Assembly: GCF_900143625.1 (NCBI RefSeq)
Contig: NZ_FRFF01000071.1
Coordinates: 1 to 48,986 of the forward strand
Length of the DNA: 48,986 nt
Source: Nocardiopsis sp. JB363
Lineage (GTDB): Bacteria; Actinomycetota; Actinomycetes; Streptosporangiales; Streptosporangiaceae
Direction of reading: 5' to 3'
The translations under genes were made by a program, and so were the position numbers. Position 1 is the first letter of the stretch; every line of letters begins with the position of its first letter. The notes under the pieces are model-generated. The model was not told the origin of the DNA. It saw only the letters and a program-made list of their open reading frames with translations, and did no database searches. Below, piece after piece: positions 24,939 through 33,328 of this stretch.

Positions 24939-26261
24939 CTAACCGACCTGGTGCGGTTCGGCGCCGTAGGTGTTGCAACCGTTCACGGTCTCCCCCTCCC
25001 AACCCGCCTCCAGCCACAGTGTGCGGCTGGCGGCGCTGCCGTGGGTGTCCAGATCGCCGCCGTCGTTGAAGTGCCGGTTGACGACGTCGAGGGCGTCACT
25101 TCCGGGATCGACCATGCCGCGCAGCGCGATCCCGGCCATGCATTCGGCCTGTAGTTCGGTACGGCGCAGCGTGTCGAGTTCGTCGGCCGCGTTGCCCGCG
25201 CTGCGGCGCAGGTCGTGGGAGACCCGCAGGATTCCGGTGGAGTTCTGGACGTGGTGGGCGTATTCGTGGCCCATCAGGGCCAGCCACACGACCTCGCGTT
25301 CGTCCGCGGGGATGAACTCCGACACCTCGCGCACGTTGGGCAGGATCACGGTGATGGTGCTGACGTCGCTCTCGTAGTAGGCCAGGGTGAAGGCGTCCTC
25401 CGTGTCGCTGTCCAGGCCCTCGCCGATGACGGTGACGTCGGGCAGGGCGGGGACGAGCCGGAGTTCTTCCATGACCGGTGCCCACAGCTCGTCCAGACAG
25501 TTCCCGGCCTCCCGTGAGAACCCCTCCCAGGATTCGTCGGATTCGACGTCCAGGTCGGGCAGGTCGCAGTCGATCGGCGGTGGCGTGGTCATGTCGTACA
25601 GCGGGTGGTCGATCAGGTCGATCTCGGCGGGCGCCGGCCGGGCGAGCAGTTCCCGGTCCCGAAGGGCGGACAGATCGGTTCCCCCGGGGGAGGACTGCTG
25701 CTGTGGTGTGTTGACCACGACCACCACGCCGGCGATGAGGGCGACCAGTGCCATCGAAGCGGCGGCGAAGGCAGCGATGAGCACGCCCTTGCCCCGGTCC
25801 GGACGCCGAGGCGGCGGGTACCACGTCGGTGGCCCCCAATGCGGATACCACGGTGGTCCCTGCGGGCCGGGGCCTCCGGGGCCGCCGTGTGCCCAGGCCG
25901 CCGGCGGGGGAGTCCCGGGGAACGCTTGCGGGGGCCACGGCGCCCGTGCGGTTCCAGGGGCCTGTGGTGCGCCAGGGGCGTGCGCGTGGGTGGCGCCCGG
26001 ACCCTGTGGCGGGTGCGGGTTCGGAGCCGCCTGAGCCGCCCACGAGGCCGGAGGGGCCACGGGCCCTCGCGGCGGTGCGCCCTGTGGAGTTCCACGCGGA
26101 TCCTGCGGGGCGCCTGGAGCGTGCGCGCCCTCCGGGGCCCGTGGGGCCTCGGGCGCGCGGGACATCGGCTCCGGTCCCGGAGCGTCTCCGGGGTGGGTGC
26201 CGTGCCGGTCGGGCCGAGGGAGGTTCTCCCCGGGAGCCTCGTCTCCGGTTCGGTTTTCCAC
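24939..26261 (-). CDS. Membrane-anchored neutral zinc metallopeptidase (YpfJ-like)
   Basis: About 440 residues from the GTG at 26261, chosen because GAGGA lies at good spacing; an upstream ATG at 26300 would add 13 residues. A long Pro/Gly/Ala-rich N-terminal region (about 150 residues, probably cytoplasmic and disordered) is followed by one membrane helix ('GVLIAAFAAASMALVALIAGVVVVV') and a putative extracytoplasmic peptidase domain of the PF04228 type. The zinc motif HEYAHH (HExxH) and the downstream 'ELQAECMAGIA' glutamate are intact. 'CDLP' and 'NGCN' may form a disulfide. Substrate unknown. It lies downstream of the tetR gene at 26352-27143, separated by a strong inverted repeat. Confidence 0.88.
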   Translation of the reverse strand: MENRTGDEAPGENLPRPDRHGTHPGDAPGPEPMSRAPEAPRAPEGAHAPGAPQDPRGTPQGAPPRGPVAPPASWAAQAAPNPHPPQGPGATHAHAPGAPQAPGTARAPWPPQAFPGTPPPAAWAHGGPGGPGPQGPPWYPHWGPPTWYPPPRRPDRGKGVLIAAFAAASMALVALIAGVVVVVNTPQQQSSPGGTDLSALRDRELLARPAPAEIDLIDHPLYDMTTPPPIDCDLPDLDVESDESWEGFSREAGNCLDELWAPVMEELRLVPALPDVTVIGEGLDSDTEDAFTLAYYESDVSTITVILPNVREVSEFIPADEREVVWLALMGHEYAHHVQNSTGILRVSHDLRRSAGNAADELDTLRRTELQAECMAGIALRGMVDPGSDALDVVNRHFNDGGDLDTHGSAASRTLWLEAGWEGETVNGCNTYGAEPHQVG

Positions 26262-26299
26262 GGGGCCATCCTCGTCATCGCGCCGACAGGGAAAGGGCA

Positions 26300-26327
26300 T
26301 GTCCGTTTCGTACCCACGAAACGGACA
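26300..26327. promoter_or_regulatory. 12-base perfect inverted repeat upstream of the metallopeptidase gene
   Basis: TGTCCGTTTCGT, four-base centre ACCC, then the exact complement. It sits 24 bases after the tetR stop and 38 bases before the preferred metallopeptidase start. It could be an operator or a hairpin ending the tetR transcript. It is AT-richer than typical local terminators and has no T-run, so an operator is slightly favoured. Confidence 0.45.
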
Positions 26328-26351
26328 ACTGCCCCAAGCCTCCAGTATGGG

Positions 26352-27143
26352 TCAACCGGCGGTGCCCGTGACGGGCCTCCCCATGTGCTCGACGGGGAGA
26401 TACCGGACACCGAGGCCGGTCATCAGGTTCTGAAGCTCGGCCTCGAAGAAAGGTTCCATGTCGTTGACGGCGAATCCCAGGTGCTGGAACACCTCCATGC
26501 ACACCACGCCGTAGATGCGGATCCAGCACCGGGTGAGCATCAGGGCCGCCCCTGTCTGCATGACGTGCGCGGACAACCCCACGGTGTCGGCGAAGGAACG
26601 CAGTTCGGCGGTGAGCTCGGGCCCGATCTCCTCGTCCGCGGGCAGCGGGATGTCCTTCTCCTGGAGCAGGCGATCGCACAGGGCGAAGAAGGTGGACGCG
26701 AAGCGCCTGGCCGCCTCCAGGGCGGGGGAGATGTCGGCCTCCGGGTCGAGTCGAGTGCTCGGCCCGAACATCACGGAGAACTCGGCGGGGTGGGTGATGG
26801 CCCAGGACCGCAGTGCTCGAAGCGCACTGTGCAGGCGCAGATCGGTGTCCTGGGGCGGGGCCGACGCGTCGGCGGCGGCGACGGTGTCGGCCAACTCCTC
26901 GAACATGTCGGCGGTGATCGCCACCAACAGTGCGTCGATGCCCGGCACGTAGCGGTACAGCCCCGGTGCGGTCATGCCCATCTCACGGGCGATGGCGCGC
27001 AGGGAGACCCCGGCGACACCGTGCTCCACGAGGTGTCGCCGCGCGATCGACTTGATCTCGGTGAGTGTGGCCTCGCGCACACGATCGCGACGACTGAGTA
27101 CGGCCTCGGGTCGAGGCTCGCTCGTGACCGGCGGTTTCGTCAT
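26352..27143 (-). CDS. TetR-family regulator, divergent from the MMPL transporter
   Basis: 263 residues from the ATG at 27143 (MTKPPVTSEP); the open frame extends upstream without family sequence. The N-terminal HTH is clear: 'IKSIARRHLVEHGVAGVSLRAIAREMGMTAPGLYRYVPGIDALLVAI'. The C-terminal part ('LHSALRALRSWAITHPAEFSVMFGP...') resembles the WHG-type TetR C-terminal domain of actinomycetes. It is transcribed away from an MMPL exporter gene 151 bases distant, the usual repressor/efflux arrangement. The intergenic region holds repeats that could be its operator. Confidence 0.92.
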   Translation of the reverse strand: MTKPPVTSEPRPEAVLSRRDRVREATLTEIKSIARRHLVEHGVAGVSLRAIAREMGMTAPGLYRYVPGIDALLVAITADMFEELADTVAAADASAPPQDTDLRLHSALRALRSWAITHPAEFSVMFGPSTRLDPEADISPALEAARRFASTFFALCDRLLQEKDIPLPADEEIGPELTAELRSFADTVGLSAHVMQTGAALMLTRCWIRIYGVVCMEVFQHLGFAVNDMEPFFEAELQNLMTGLGVRYLPVEHMGRPVTGTAG

Positions 27144-27206
27144 GTTCAGTGGTCCACCCCGTCTCGACGCCGGTTCGCCGGCGTCGCTCTGTTCACGTCG
27201 ACGATA

Positions 27207-27278
27207 TTGACATCGTAACGGGCGCACGCTTAAGTGAACACCGTTAGCAAACACTGTTAACGAACATGACTCATGTTC
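27207..27278 (+). promoter_or_regulatory. Candidate MMPL promoter with TetR operator repeats
   Basis: TTGACA (27207-27212), then 17 bases, then TTAAGT (27230-27235) gives a plausible promoter reading into the MMPL gene. Just downstream are direct repeats AACACCGTTAGC (27237-27248) and AACACTGTTAAC (27250-27261), matching at 10 of 12 bases, and a palindrome GAACATGA-C-TCATGTTC (27262-27278). These are good candidates for the divergent TetR protein's sites. Confidence 0.55.
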
Positions 27279-27294
27279 GCGCGGAGGGGCGGCA

Positions 27295-29556
27295 ATGTCG
27301 ACGAAAACGGGGTTCTTCGGCCGGCTGGGGCTCGGAGCCCACCGCGGGAGATGGTGGGTGATCGCCGTCACCGGCCTCTTCGCGGTGCTCTCCGTCGTCT
27401 GGGGTCTCGGGGTCTTCCAGGACGTCAGCGAGAGCGGCTTCGAGGATCCGGGATCGGAGTCCTCCCAGGCCATGGAGGTCCTCGAAGACGAACTGGGCCA
27501 CGCCGACATCGACATCATCGCGATGTACCGCAGCGACGAGATCAAGGTCGACAACCCCACCTTCGCCCAAGCCGTGCAGCGCGTCTCGGACGGCCTGCCC
27601 GAGGACGTCGTCGCCGACCACGACCTCTACCTCGACGAGGACCTCGCCGATATCGAACGCGGCATGCTCGTGTCCGAGGACATGCACGCCACGTACATAC
27701 CGATCACCCTCACCGGCCGGACCCACGAGGAACGACTCGACCAGTACGAGGAGGCGTCCGCCGCGCTTGAGGCCGGTCCCCTCGAAACCCACCTGGGCGG
27801 CCCCATCGCGGTCGAACACGAGCTCTCCGAGACCGCCGAGAGTGACATCGTCCGCGCCGAACTGTTCACCCTGCCCGTGCTGCTGCTCCTCCTGGTCGTG
27901 ATCTTCGGCGGCCTCGTCGCGGGTTTGATGCCCCTCGCCGTCGGTGGCCTGGCCATCCTCGGTTCCCTCACCGTGCTGCGGGCCCTCACCCACGTCACGG
28001 AGGTCTCCGTCTTCGCCATCAACGTGGCCACCCTCCTCGGGCTGGGGCTGGCGATCGACTACGGCCTGTTCATGGTCAGCCGCTTCCGCGAGGAACTGAA
28101 CAAGGGCCGCGACGTACGCGACGCCGTCCGGCGCACCGTGGACACCTCAGGGCGCACCGTCGCCTTCTCCGGCGTCACCGTCGGCATCGCCTTCGCCGGG
28201 CTGCTCTTCTTCCCCCAACCCATCCTGCAGTCCATCGGGTGGGGCGGGATCGCCGTCGTCGCCTTCGACCTCGTCGCGGCCCTCGTCTTCCTGCCCGCCC
28301 TGCTGTCCGTGGTGGGGCACCGGATCGACCGGATGAAGCTGCCGCTGCCGCGCCGCACCGTCACCGGGACCCTCGACGAGAACGCCGGGGCCTGGGCCCG
28401 TCTGGCCCGCACCATCATGCGCGGCCCCGCCGTCTCGCTGGTCGCGGTCGGCTGCGTCCTGGTCGCCTTCGGCTCCGGGCTGGCCTCGACCGACCTGGGC
28501 ACCACCGACCAGCGCTACCTGCCCGCCGACGCCCACTCCCGGATCGCGACCGAGGCCATGGGGGAGGACTTCCCGGCCGGTCAGGTCGGCCGACTGCACG
28601 TGGTCGTGACGGGAGAGCCCACCGAGGAGGACCTCGACGAGTACGTCGACCGACTGGACGCCCTGCCGGGTTCGGTGCGCACCACAGTGGAACGTGCCGG
28701 AGAGGGCGTCGTCCACATCGAGGTGGGCTACCAGGGAGCCACCGACGCGCCCGAGGTCCAGGCACTCGTGGAGGACGTGCGCGCCGAACCGGCCCCGGAG
28801 GGCGCCGACGAGGCCCTGGTGGGCGGCGTGGCCGCCATGCAGTTGGACAACCTCGACGCCATCGTCGACAACGCGCCCACCACGATCGCGTTCATCGTCG
28901 GATCCACGCTGTTCCTGCTGTTCCTGGCCTTCGGGTCGATCGTGCTGCCGATCAAGGCGGTGCTCATGGGCGCGCTGTCCTTGAGCGCCTCACTGGGCGT
29001 GGTGATCTGGGGTTTCCAGGAAGGGCACTTCTCGGCCCTGCTGGGCTTCGAGGCGGTCGGCACCATCGACCCCACCTATCTGGTGCTGGTCACCATCGTG
29101 GCCTTCGGGCTGGCGATGGACTACGAGCTGTTCCTGCTCAGCCGGGTGCGTGAGGAGTACCTGCGCGGCGGCGACAACACCGCCTCGGTGGCGCTGGGCC
29201 TGCAACGCACCGGACGCATCATCACCAGCGCCGCCCTGCTGCTGGGTGTGGTCCTGCTGGCGATGGGGACCTCCGGCCTGCTCTTCCTGAAGGTCATCGG
29301 TGTGGGCCTGGCGATCGCGGTCCTGGTGGACGCCACCCTGGTGCGAGCGATCATGGTGCCCGCCACCATGCGCCTGCTCGGCGACTGGAACTGGTGGCTG
29401 CCCCGCCCGCTGCGTTGGCTGCACGACCGCATCGGTATCTCCGAGGGCGGCGACGACCAGGACGAGGCCCGCCCCTCCGTCAAGGAGGAGGGAACGGGGG
29501 GCAAGGGCGAGGGGCCGGAACACAAGGAGCGTGAACAGATCCCCGCGGGGATCTGA
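27295..29556 (+). CDS. MMPL-family RND transporter
   Basis: 753 residues, ATG at 27295 after GGAGGGG. Two-fold RND layout: TM1, a large outer loop, TM2-6 with 'GLAIDYGLFMVSRFREEL' (proton-relay Asp in TM4), then TM7, a second outer loop and TM8-12 with 'GLAMDYELFLLSRVREEY'. These are the MMPL signatures. Family members export lipids, siderophores, pigments or drugs using the proton gradient; the substrate cannot be told here. The hydrophilic C-terminal tail (about 35 residues, Glu/Lys/Gly-rich) is cytoplasmic. A divergent TetR regulator gene is adjacent. Confidence 0.95.
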   Translation: MSTKTGFFGRLGLGAHRGRWWVIAVTGLFAVLSVVWGLGVFQDVSESGFEDPGSESSQAMEVLEDELGHADIDIIAMYRSDEIKVDNPTFAQAVQRVSDGLPEDVVADHDLYLDEDLADIERGMLVSEDMHATYIPITLTGRTHEERLDQYEEASAALEAGPLETHLGGPIAVEHELSETAESDIVRAELFTLPVLLLLLVVIFGGLVAGLMPLAVGGLAILGSLTVLRALTHVTEVSVFAINVATLLGLGLAIDYGLFMVSRFREELNKGRDVRDAVRRTVDTSGRTVAFSGVTVGIAFAGLLFFPQPILQSIGWGGIAVVAFDLVAALVFLPALLSVVGHRIDRMKLPLPRRTVTGTLDENAGAWARLARTIMRGPAVSLVAVGCVLVAFGSGLASTDLGTTDQRYLPADAHSRIATEAMGEDFPAGQVGRLHVVVTGEPTEEDLDEYVDRLDALPGSVRTTVERAGEGVVHIEVGYQGATDAPEVQALVEDVRAEPAPEGADEALVGGVAAMQLDNLDAIVDNAPTTIAFIVGSTLFLLFLAFGSIVLPIKAVLMGALSLSASLGVVIWGFQEGHFSALLGFEAVGTIDPTYLVLVTIVAFGLAMDYELFLLSRVREEYLRGGDNTASVALGLQRTGRIITSAALLLGVVLLAMGTSGLLFLKVIGVGLAIAVLVDATLVRAIMVPATMRLLGDWNWWLPRPLRWLHDRIGISEGGDDQDEARPSVKEEGTGGKGEGPEHKEREQIPAGI

Positions 29557-29593
29557 CCGCATCCGGTCACCGGTCACCGGTCACCTCATGTTC

Positions 29594-29622
29594 GTGCCCG
29601 GCCCCGCCCCGGAGCCGGGCAC
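29594..29622. terminator. Bidirectional terminator between the MMPL and SDR genes
   Basis: GTGCCCGGC and GCCGGGCAC form a perfect nine-base inverted repeat with an 11-base loop, lying between convergent genes. Three tandem CCGGTCA units precede it (about 29566-29586). Confidence 0.6.
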
Positions 29623-29633
29623 ACCTGTGTGGG

Positions 29634-30395
29634 CTATGCGCTGGCGCCGCCGTCGATGACCAGGTCGGACCCCACGGTGAAGCCCGCGTCGTCCGAGGCG
29701 AGCCACAGGACCGCGGAGACCACCTCGTTCAGGAAGGCGATCCGGCCGAGGGGGATGCTCGGCCCCAGGCGGGCGGTCCGCTCCTCATCGCTCTCGCCGG
29801 GTTGGCGCGACATGGGCGCGTCCACCGGGCCCGGGCTGACCGCGTTGATCCGCACCCCGTCAGCGATGTGGTCGCGCGCGGCGACCCTGGTCAGGGTGCT
29901 GAGACCGGCCTTGGAAGCGGCGTAAGCGGCCAGGTGGGGCAGGCGCAGATGGGCCCCGATGTTGGAACTGGTGTTGACGATGGCGCCACCCCCGTGCTCG
30001 CGCATGTGGGAGACCTCGTACTTGAGCGCCAGGAAGGTGCCGGTGAGGTTGGTCTCCAGCGTCCGACGCCACTCGTCGGGATCCATGTCCGCCACGGGCG
30101 CGGCCGGCCCGAAAGTCCCGGCGTTGTTGTGGGCCACGTGCAGTGCGCCATGGCGCCGTACGACGTTGGCGACCAGCTCCTCGACCTGTTCCTCTCGGGT
30201 GAGGTCGGTGACGAAGTGGTCGGCGGTGCCTCCGACCAAGCGGATTTGTTCGACGGTTCCGGCGAGGCGGTCCTTGTCGCGGCCGGCCGCGACCACGGTG
30301 GCACCCTCTCTGGCGAAGGCGAGTGCGGTGGCCCGGCCGATGCCGGAACCGGCCCCGATGACGAGGACTACGCGCTGGTGGAATCGGGAGGTCAT
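29634..30395 (-). CDS. Short-chain dehydrogenase/reductase
   Basis: 253 residues with AAGGAG before the ATG. A classical SDR: NAD(P) motif 'GAGSGIGRA', NNAG-like 'HNNAGTFG', active site S in 'IVNTSS', Y-x3-K 'YAASK', and the C-terminal 'AVLWLASDDAGFTVGSDLVIDGG'. 'AAGRDKDRL' after the second strand suggests NADP use (inference). It follows the MFS gene by 24 bases on the same strand, so both are probably on one transcript under the TetR protein encoded upstream. Substrate unknown. Confidence 0.95.
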   Translation of the reverse strand: MTSRFHQRVVLVIGAGSGIGRATALAFAREGATVVAAGRDKDRLAGTVEQIRLVGGTADHFVTDLTREEQVEELVANVVRRHGALHVAHNNAGTFGPAAPVADMDPDEWRRTLETNLTGTFLALKYEVSHMREHGGGAIVNTSSNIGAHLRLPHLAAYAASKAGLSTLTRVAARDHIADGVRINAVSPGPVDAPMSRQPGESDEERTARLGPSIPLGRIAFLNEVVSAVLWLASDDAGFTVGSDLVIDGGASA

Positions 30396-30419
30396 GACTG
30401 GGCTCCTTGGAGGGTGCGT

Positions 30420-31784
30420 CTACTGGTCGGATGAGGTTTCCCGAAGGGGTGTCCGGGTGGTCCGGCGCAGGGTCAGTGCGGCGGGTGTCAGGAGGAGGAA
30501 GAGGAGCGCGGCGCCGGTCAGGGCGGGTCCGTAGCCGCCCGCCGCGGAGGCGAGCGCCACCAGGAGGGCGAAACCGACCGTGGGACCGACCTCCATGGCC
30601 GTGGTCGCCACGGCCGCCACCACGCCGGACAGACGGGCGGGGGAGTCGCGTGCGGCCAGGACGGTGGCCGAGGAGAAGACCAGCCCCACTCCGACCGGCA
30701 TCACGACCAGACCCGCGAGCACCGTCGTGCCCAGCGGGGCCAGCAGAAGCAGCCCGGCGGCGCCGATGACGAGACCGGCGGTGAGAACGGGCCGCACGTC
30801 GTACCGAGAGACAAGGCGTCCGGCCAGGAGGCCGGTCGCGGTGAGCGCCAGACCGAACAGTAGGAACAGCGACGCCGTGGCCAGGGCGGACGCGCCCCGT
30901 TCGTCCTGGAAGTACAGGGACAGGAAGAAGAACCCGCCGGCCATGGCCGCCGACGCAAGCACGATGGAACCCAGGGCCACGGCACGTGGTCGAGTGGCCA
31001 GGAGTCCCAGTGGCACCAGCGGCTGCGAGGAACGGGCTTGGACGAGCACGAAAGCGACCAGGGACACCGCCCCGACCGCGAGAGCGACCGGCGCGACCTC
31101 GATGATGCCGTAACCGGTCGCGGTCAGCCCTGTGGTGCCCAGGACCGCGCCGGGTATGTCCAGGCGCCCGGCCCCGACGGGTGGCGGCGCGGGTACGAAC
31201 CGGAAGGTGCCGACCAGGCAGAGGAGGGCCACTGCCACGAGGACGGCGAAAATCCCTCTCCAAGACTCGTTGTGGGCGAACAACCCGGAGAGCAGAGCGC
31301 CCAAGGTGGCCCCGGTCCCGGAGAGCACCCCCCACAGAGCCAAGGCACGGACACGCAAGGCGGGTTCGGTGACGACAGAGGAGACCAGCGCCATGGCGGC
31401 GGGTGAGGCCAACGCGGCCCCGACTCCCTGGGCGAACCGCGCCGCTACCAGGGTGTACGCGGTCGGCGCCACGGCGCAGCCCGCGGACGCCACTGCGAAC
31501 AGTACGAGTCCGGTCACCAGGAGGAGGCGGCCTCCGTACAGGTCGGCGAGACGACCGCCGAGCAGGAGCAGTCCCGCGAACGAGACCCCATAGGCGCTGG
31601 TGACCAGGGCGAGTTCGCTGTTCGTGAGGCCGAGTGCCAGCCGAACCTGCGGCAGGGCCACGACGAGCACCGTGATCCCGGCGATGAGCGTGACCTGAAC
31701 CGTTCCCAGGAGGGCGAAGGCAATGCGGGGAGTGGAGGAGCGTTGTTCCCCGGCCGAAGCGGGTGGGGGCGGGAGATGAGACAA
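30420..31784 (-). CDS. MFS efflux transporter (DHA2-like)
   Basis: 454 residues from a TTG (MSHLPPPP) with AGAGGGA upstream. About 14 hydrophobic segments. 'SAYGVSFAGLLLLGGRLADLYGGRLLLV' is the MFS A-motif region, and 'ARFAQGVGAALASPAAMALV' resembles motif C of drug/proton antiporters. Likely exports a toxic compound or secondary metabolite. The tetR gene lies immediately upstream on the same strand, and a palindrome 15 bases before the start (31799-31820) is a strong operator candidate. Confidence 0.93.
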   Translation of the reverse strand: MSHLPPPPASAGEQRSSTPRIAFALLGTVQVTLIAGITVLVVALPQVRLALGLTNSELALVTSAYGVSFAGLLLLGGRLADLYGGRLLLVTGLVLFAVASAGCAVAPTAYTLVAARFAQGVGAALASPAAMALVSSVVTEPALRVRALALWGVLSGTGATLGALLSGLFAHNESWRGIFAVLVAVALLCLVGTFRFVPAPPPVGAGRLDIPGAVLGTTGLTATGYGIIEVAPVALAVGAVSLVAFVLVQARSSQPLVPLGLLATRPRAVALGSIVLASAAMAGGFFFLSLYFQDERGASALATASLFLLFGLALTATGLLAGRLVSRYDVRPVLTAGLVIGAAGLLLLAPLGTTVLAGLVVMPVGVGLVFSSATVLAARDSPARLSGVVAAVATTAMEVGPTVGFALLVALASAAGGYGPALTGAALLFLLLTPAALTLRRTTRTPLRETSSDQ

Positions 31785-31798
31785 GGGGCGATCCCTCT

Positions 31799-31820
31799 TT
31801 TGAGAATGATCATTCTTGAA
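31799..31820. promoter_or_regulatory. TetR operator candidate upstream of the MFS gene
   Basis: It contains the 14-base perfect palindrome AGAATGATCATTCT (31803-31816). The 22-base block matches 16 of 22 bases with 32492-32513, upstream of the tetR gene itself, sharing GAGAA-Y-GATC. Two matched sites at both promoters are what a local TetR repressor would leave. Confidence 0.6.
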
Positions 31821-31894
31821 TTTGAACAGAAGTCGCCCCCATGCCTGGGGCCCGGTCCCGGGCGTGTGCGGGGGTGGAGCGTGAGTTCGAGGGG

Positions 31895-32473
31895 CTAGCT
31901 CAGGAGGGTCAGTATCTCCGTGGCCGCGTCGCGCAGGCGGGCGGGGTCATCACTGCTCTTGCCGACGACCCGCATCCCTTGGAGGGTCACGAGTAGCAGG
32001 CGCGCCAGTGCGCGGGGGTCGCGGCCCTGCGATAGCTCACCCTGGGCGCGGGCTCTGGTGAGTGCAGAGAACAGGGCCGTCTCCACAAGGCTCCAGTTGG
32101 CCTCGACCCGGCGTGCCAGGACGGTGTCGTGCGGGGACAGTTCCACGGCCGTGTTCACCACGAGGCAGCCGCGACGGTCGGAGTCGGTCGCCGACTCCTC
32201 CGCGTACCTGGTCAGCAGCGACCGGATCACCGGCAGCACGGGGCCGGGTTGGGAGAGTTCGCCGACGAAGTCGACCCCCTCTTCCAGATAGCGGTCGTAC
32301 GCCCGTACATAGAGCGCGTGCTTGTCGCCGAAGGTGCTGTACAGGCCGGCCCGGCTCACGCCCACGTGCGCCACCAGGTCGGCCATGGACGTGGCCTCAT
32401 AGCCCTTGCGCCAGAAAAGTTCCATCGCGCGGAGTAGTGCGGTGTCCGGATCGAACTCCTTGGTTCTCGCCAT
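31895..32473 (-). CDS. TetR-family regulator of the MFS-SDR pair
   Basis: 192 residues. The N-terminal HTH is typical: 'ALLRAMELFWRKGYEATSMADLVAHVGVSRAGLYSTFGDKHALYVRAYDRY'. The C-terminal ligand domain includes 'RRGCLVVNTAVELSPHDTVLARRVEANWSLVETAL', as in AcrR/NemR-like repressors that respond to small molecules or electrophiles. The 'GCLV' cysteine is common in this subgroup and could be redox sensitive (inference). Encoded just upstream of the MFS and SDR genes on the same strand, with matching operator candidates at both promoters. Confidence 0.94.
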   Translation of the reverse strand: MARTKEFDPDTALLRAMELFWRKGYEATSMADLVAHVGVSRAGLYSTFGDKHALYVRAYDRYLEEGVDFVGELSQPGPVLPVIRSLLTRYAEESATDSDRRGCLVVNTAVELSPHDTVLARRVEANWSLVETALFSALTRARAQGELSQGRDPRALARLLLVTLQGMRVVGKSSDDPARLRDAATEILTLLS

Positions 32474-32491
32474 GGTGGAGAGGCTATCTCT

Positions 32492-32513
32492 TTCGAGAAC
32501 GATCGGTCAAGAA
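32492..32513. promoter_or_regulatory. TetR operator candidate upstream of its own gene
   Basis: Begins 19 bases upstream of the tetR start. It shares GAGAACGATC and flanking TT...GAA with the more symmetrical site at 31799-31820 (16 of 22 positions). Fits autoregulation. Confidence 0.5.
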
Positions 32514-32675
32514 AGAAGGAGTGGGGTTACCTGAGTGATGATGGTGACGGGGCATCCCCTCAGCCCCGAGCAGCAACGCCAAGAGTAACGCGGAGGGTCG
32601 GCTGAAGAATGTCCACCGCCCACCCTCCTGGCCGCTCTCGGCAAGGGAACGACCTGGCGCCCCGGACGCGGGGAT

Positions 32676-33187
32676 TCACTCGTCGAAGAGCTCGTCGATG
32701 TGGGTGATGGGACCACCGAAGACCTTGTCGGCCCAGGCTTCGATCTGCCCCGGGTCGGTGCAGTCGAGAATGCGTTGGCGTGCCTGCTCCGCGACCTCGA
32801 CCCCGTCGCGTTCCAGCACACGGAGGAGTGTCCTCGCCGCGCCCTTCGCTTCGCCCTTCGCCTCGCCCTCGGCCTTGAGGCTTTCAGTCCAGGCGCTCGT
32901 GTATTCGTACGTGTCCGTCATCATCAGCTCCTCCAGAGCCCTCTGGCCGTTGCTGTCGGTGAGCAGGTGCAGAGCGTATCCAACATACTTCGTCGCCATT
33001 TCCTGGTCGATCGAATCCAGACCCTTGTGGAGAGCCCGGATCACGTCAGGGTCGGCCGGCCCATGCGCCGCAGCGGACAAAACGCCCAAAGTCGGGAAAC
33101 GTCCGACCTCTGTCGGATCGGTGATCGCCGGAATGCGATCGGGGCCCAAGACCACGGGCTTGAGGGTGAAACCCGGAGGTCCGAGAG
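32676..33187 (-). pseudogene. 3' remnant of an Rpn-family (recombination-promoting nuclease-like) gene
   Basis: The readable part starts at a GTG (33155) and gives 159 residues; the in-frame sequence before it ('GFTLKPVVLGPDRIPAITDP') is also family-like but runs into a TAA at about 33190. From memory, intact actinomycete relatives are about 280-300 residues with this part as the C-terminal half: 'VLGP..PAITDP', 'GLDSIDQE', 'LEELMMTDTYEYTS', an EAKGEAKG helix, 'RVLERDGVEVAEQARQRILDCTDPGQIEAW'. The N-terminal half with the PD-(D/E)XK nuclease core is missing. A degraded copy is the best reading; a functional short protein is possible but has no good start. Confidence 0.7.
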
Positions 33188-33271
33188 TTGCTTATGGGTA
33201 TGTGCGAGTAATGCGAATGTGGGGATAAGTCGTTTTGGGAATGGTTCAAGAATAATGCCATGAAAGACATG

Positions 33272-33309
33272 GAACGGGCCCGGTCTCCGTGTGGAGACCG
33301 GGCCCGTTC
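33272..33309 (-). terminator. Terminator of the fadAB operon
   Basis: A 17-base perfect inverted repeat (GAACGGGCCCGGTCTCC and complement) with a four-base loop, 20 bases past the fadB stop. Among the strongest hairpins in the window. Confidence 0.85.
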
Positions 33310-33328
33310 GGGCACTGCTGGTGAGACC

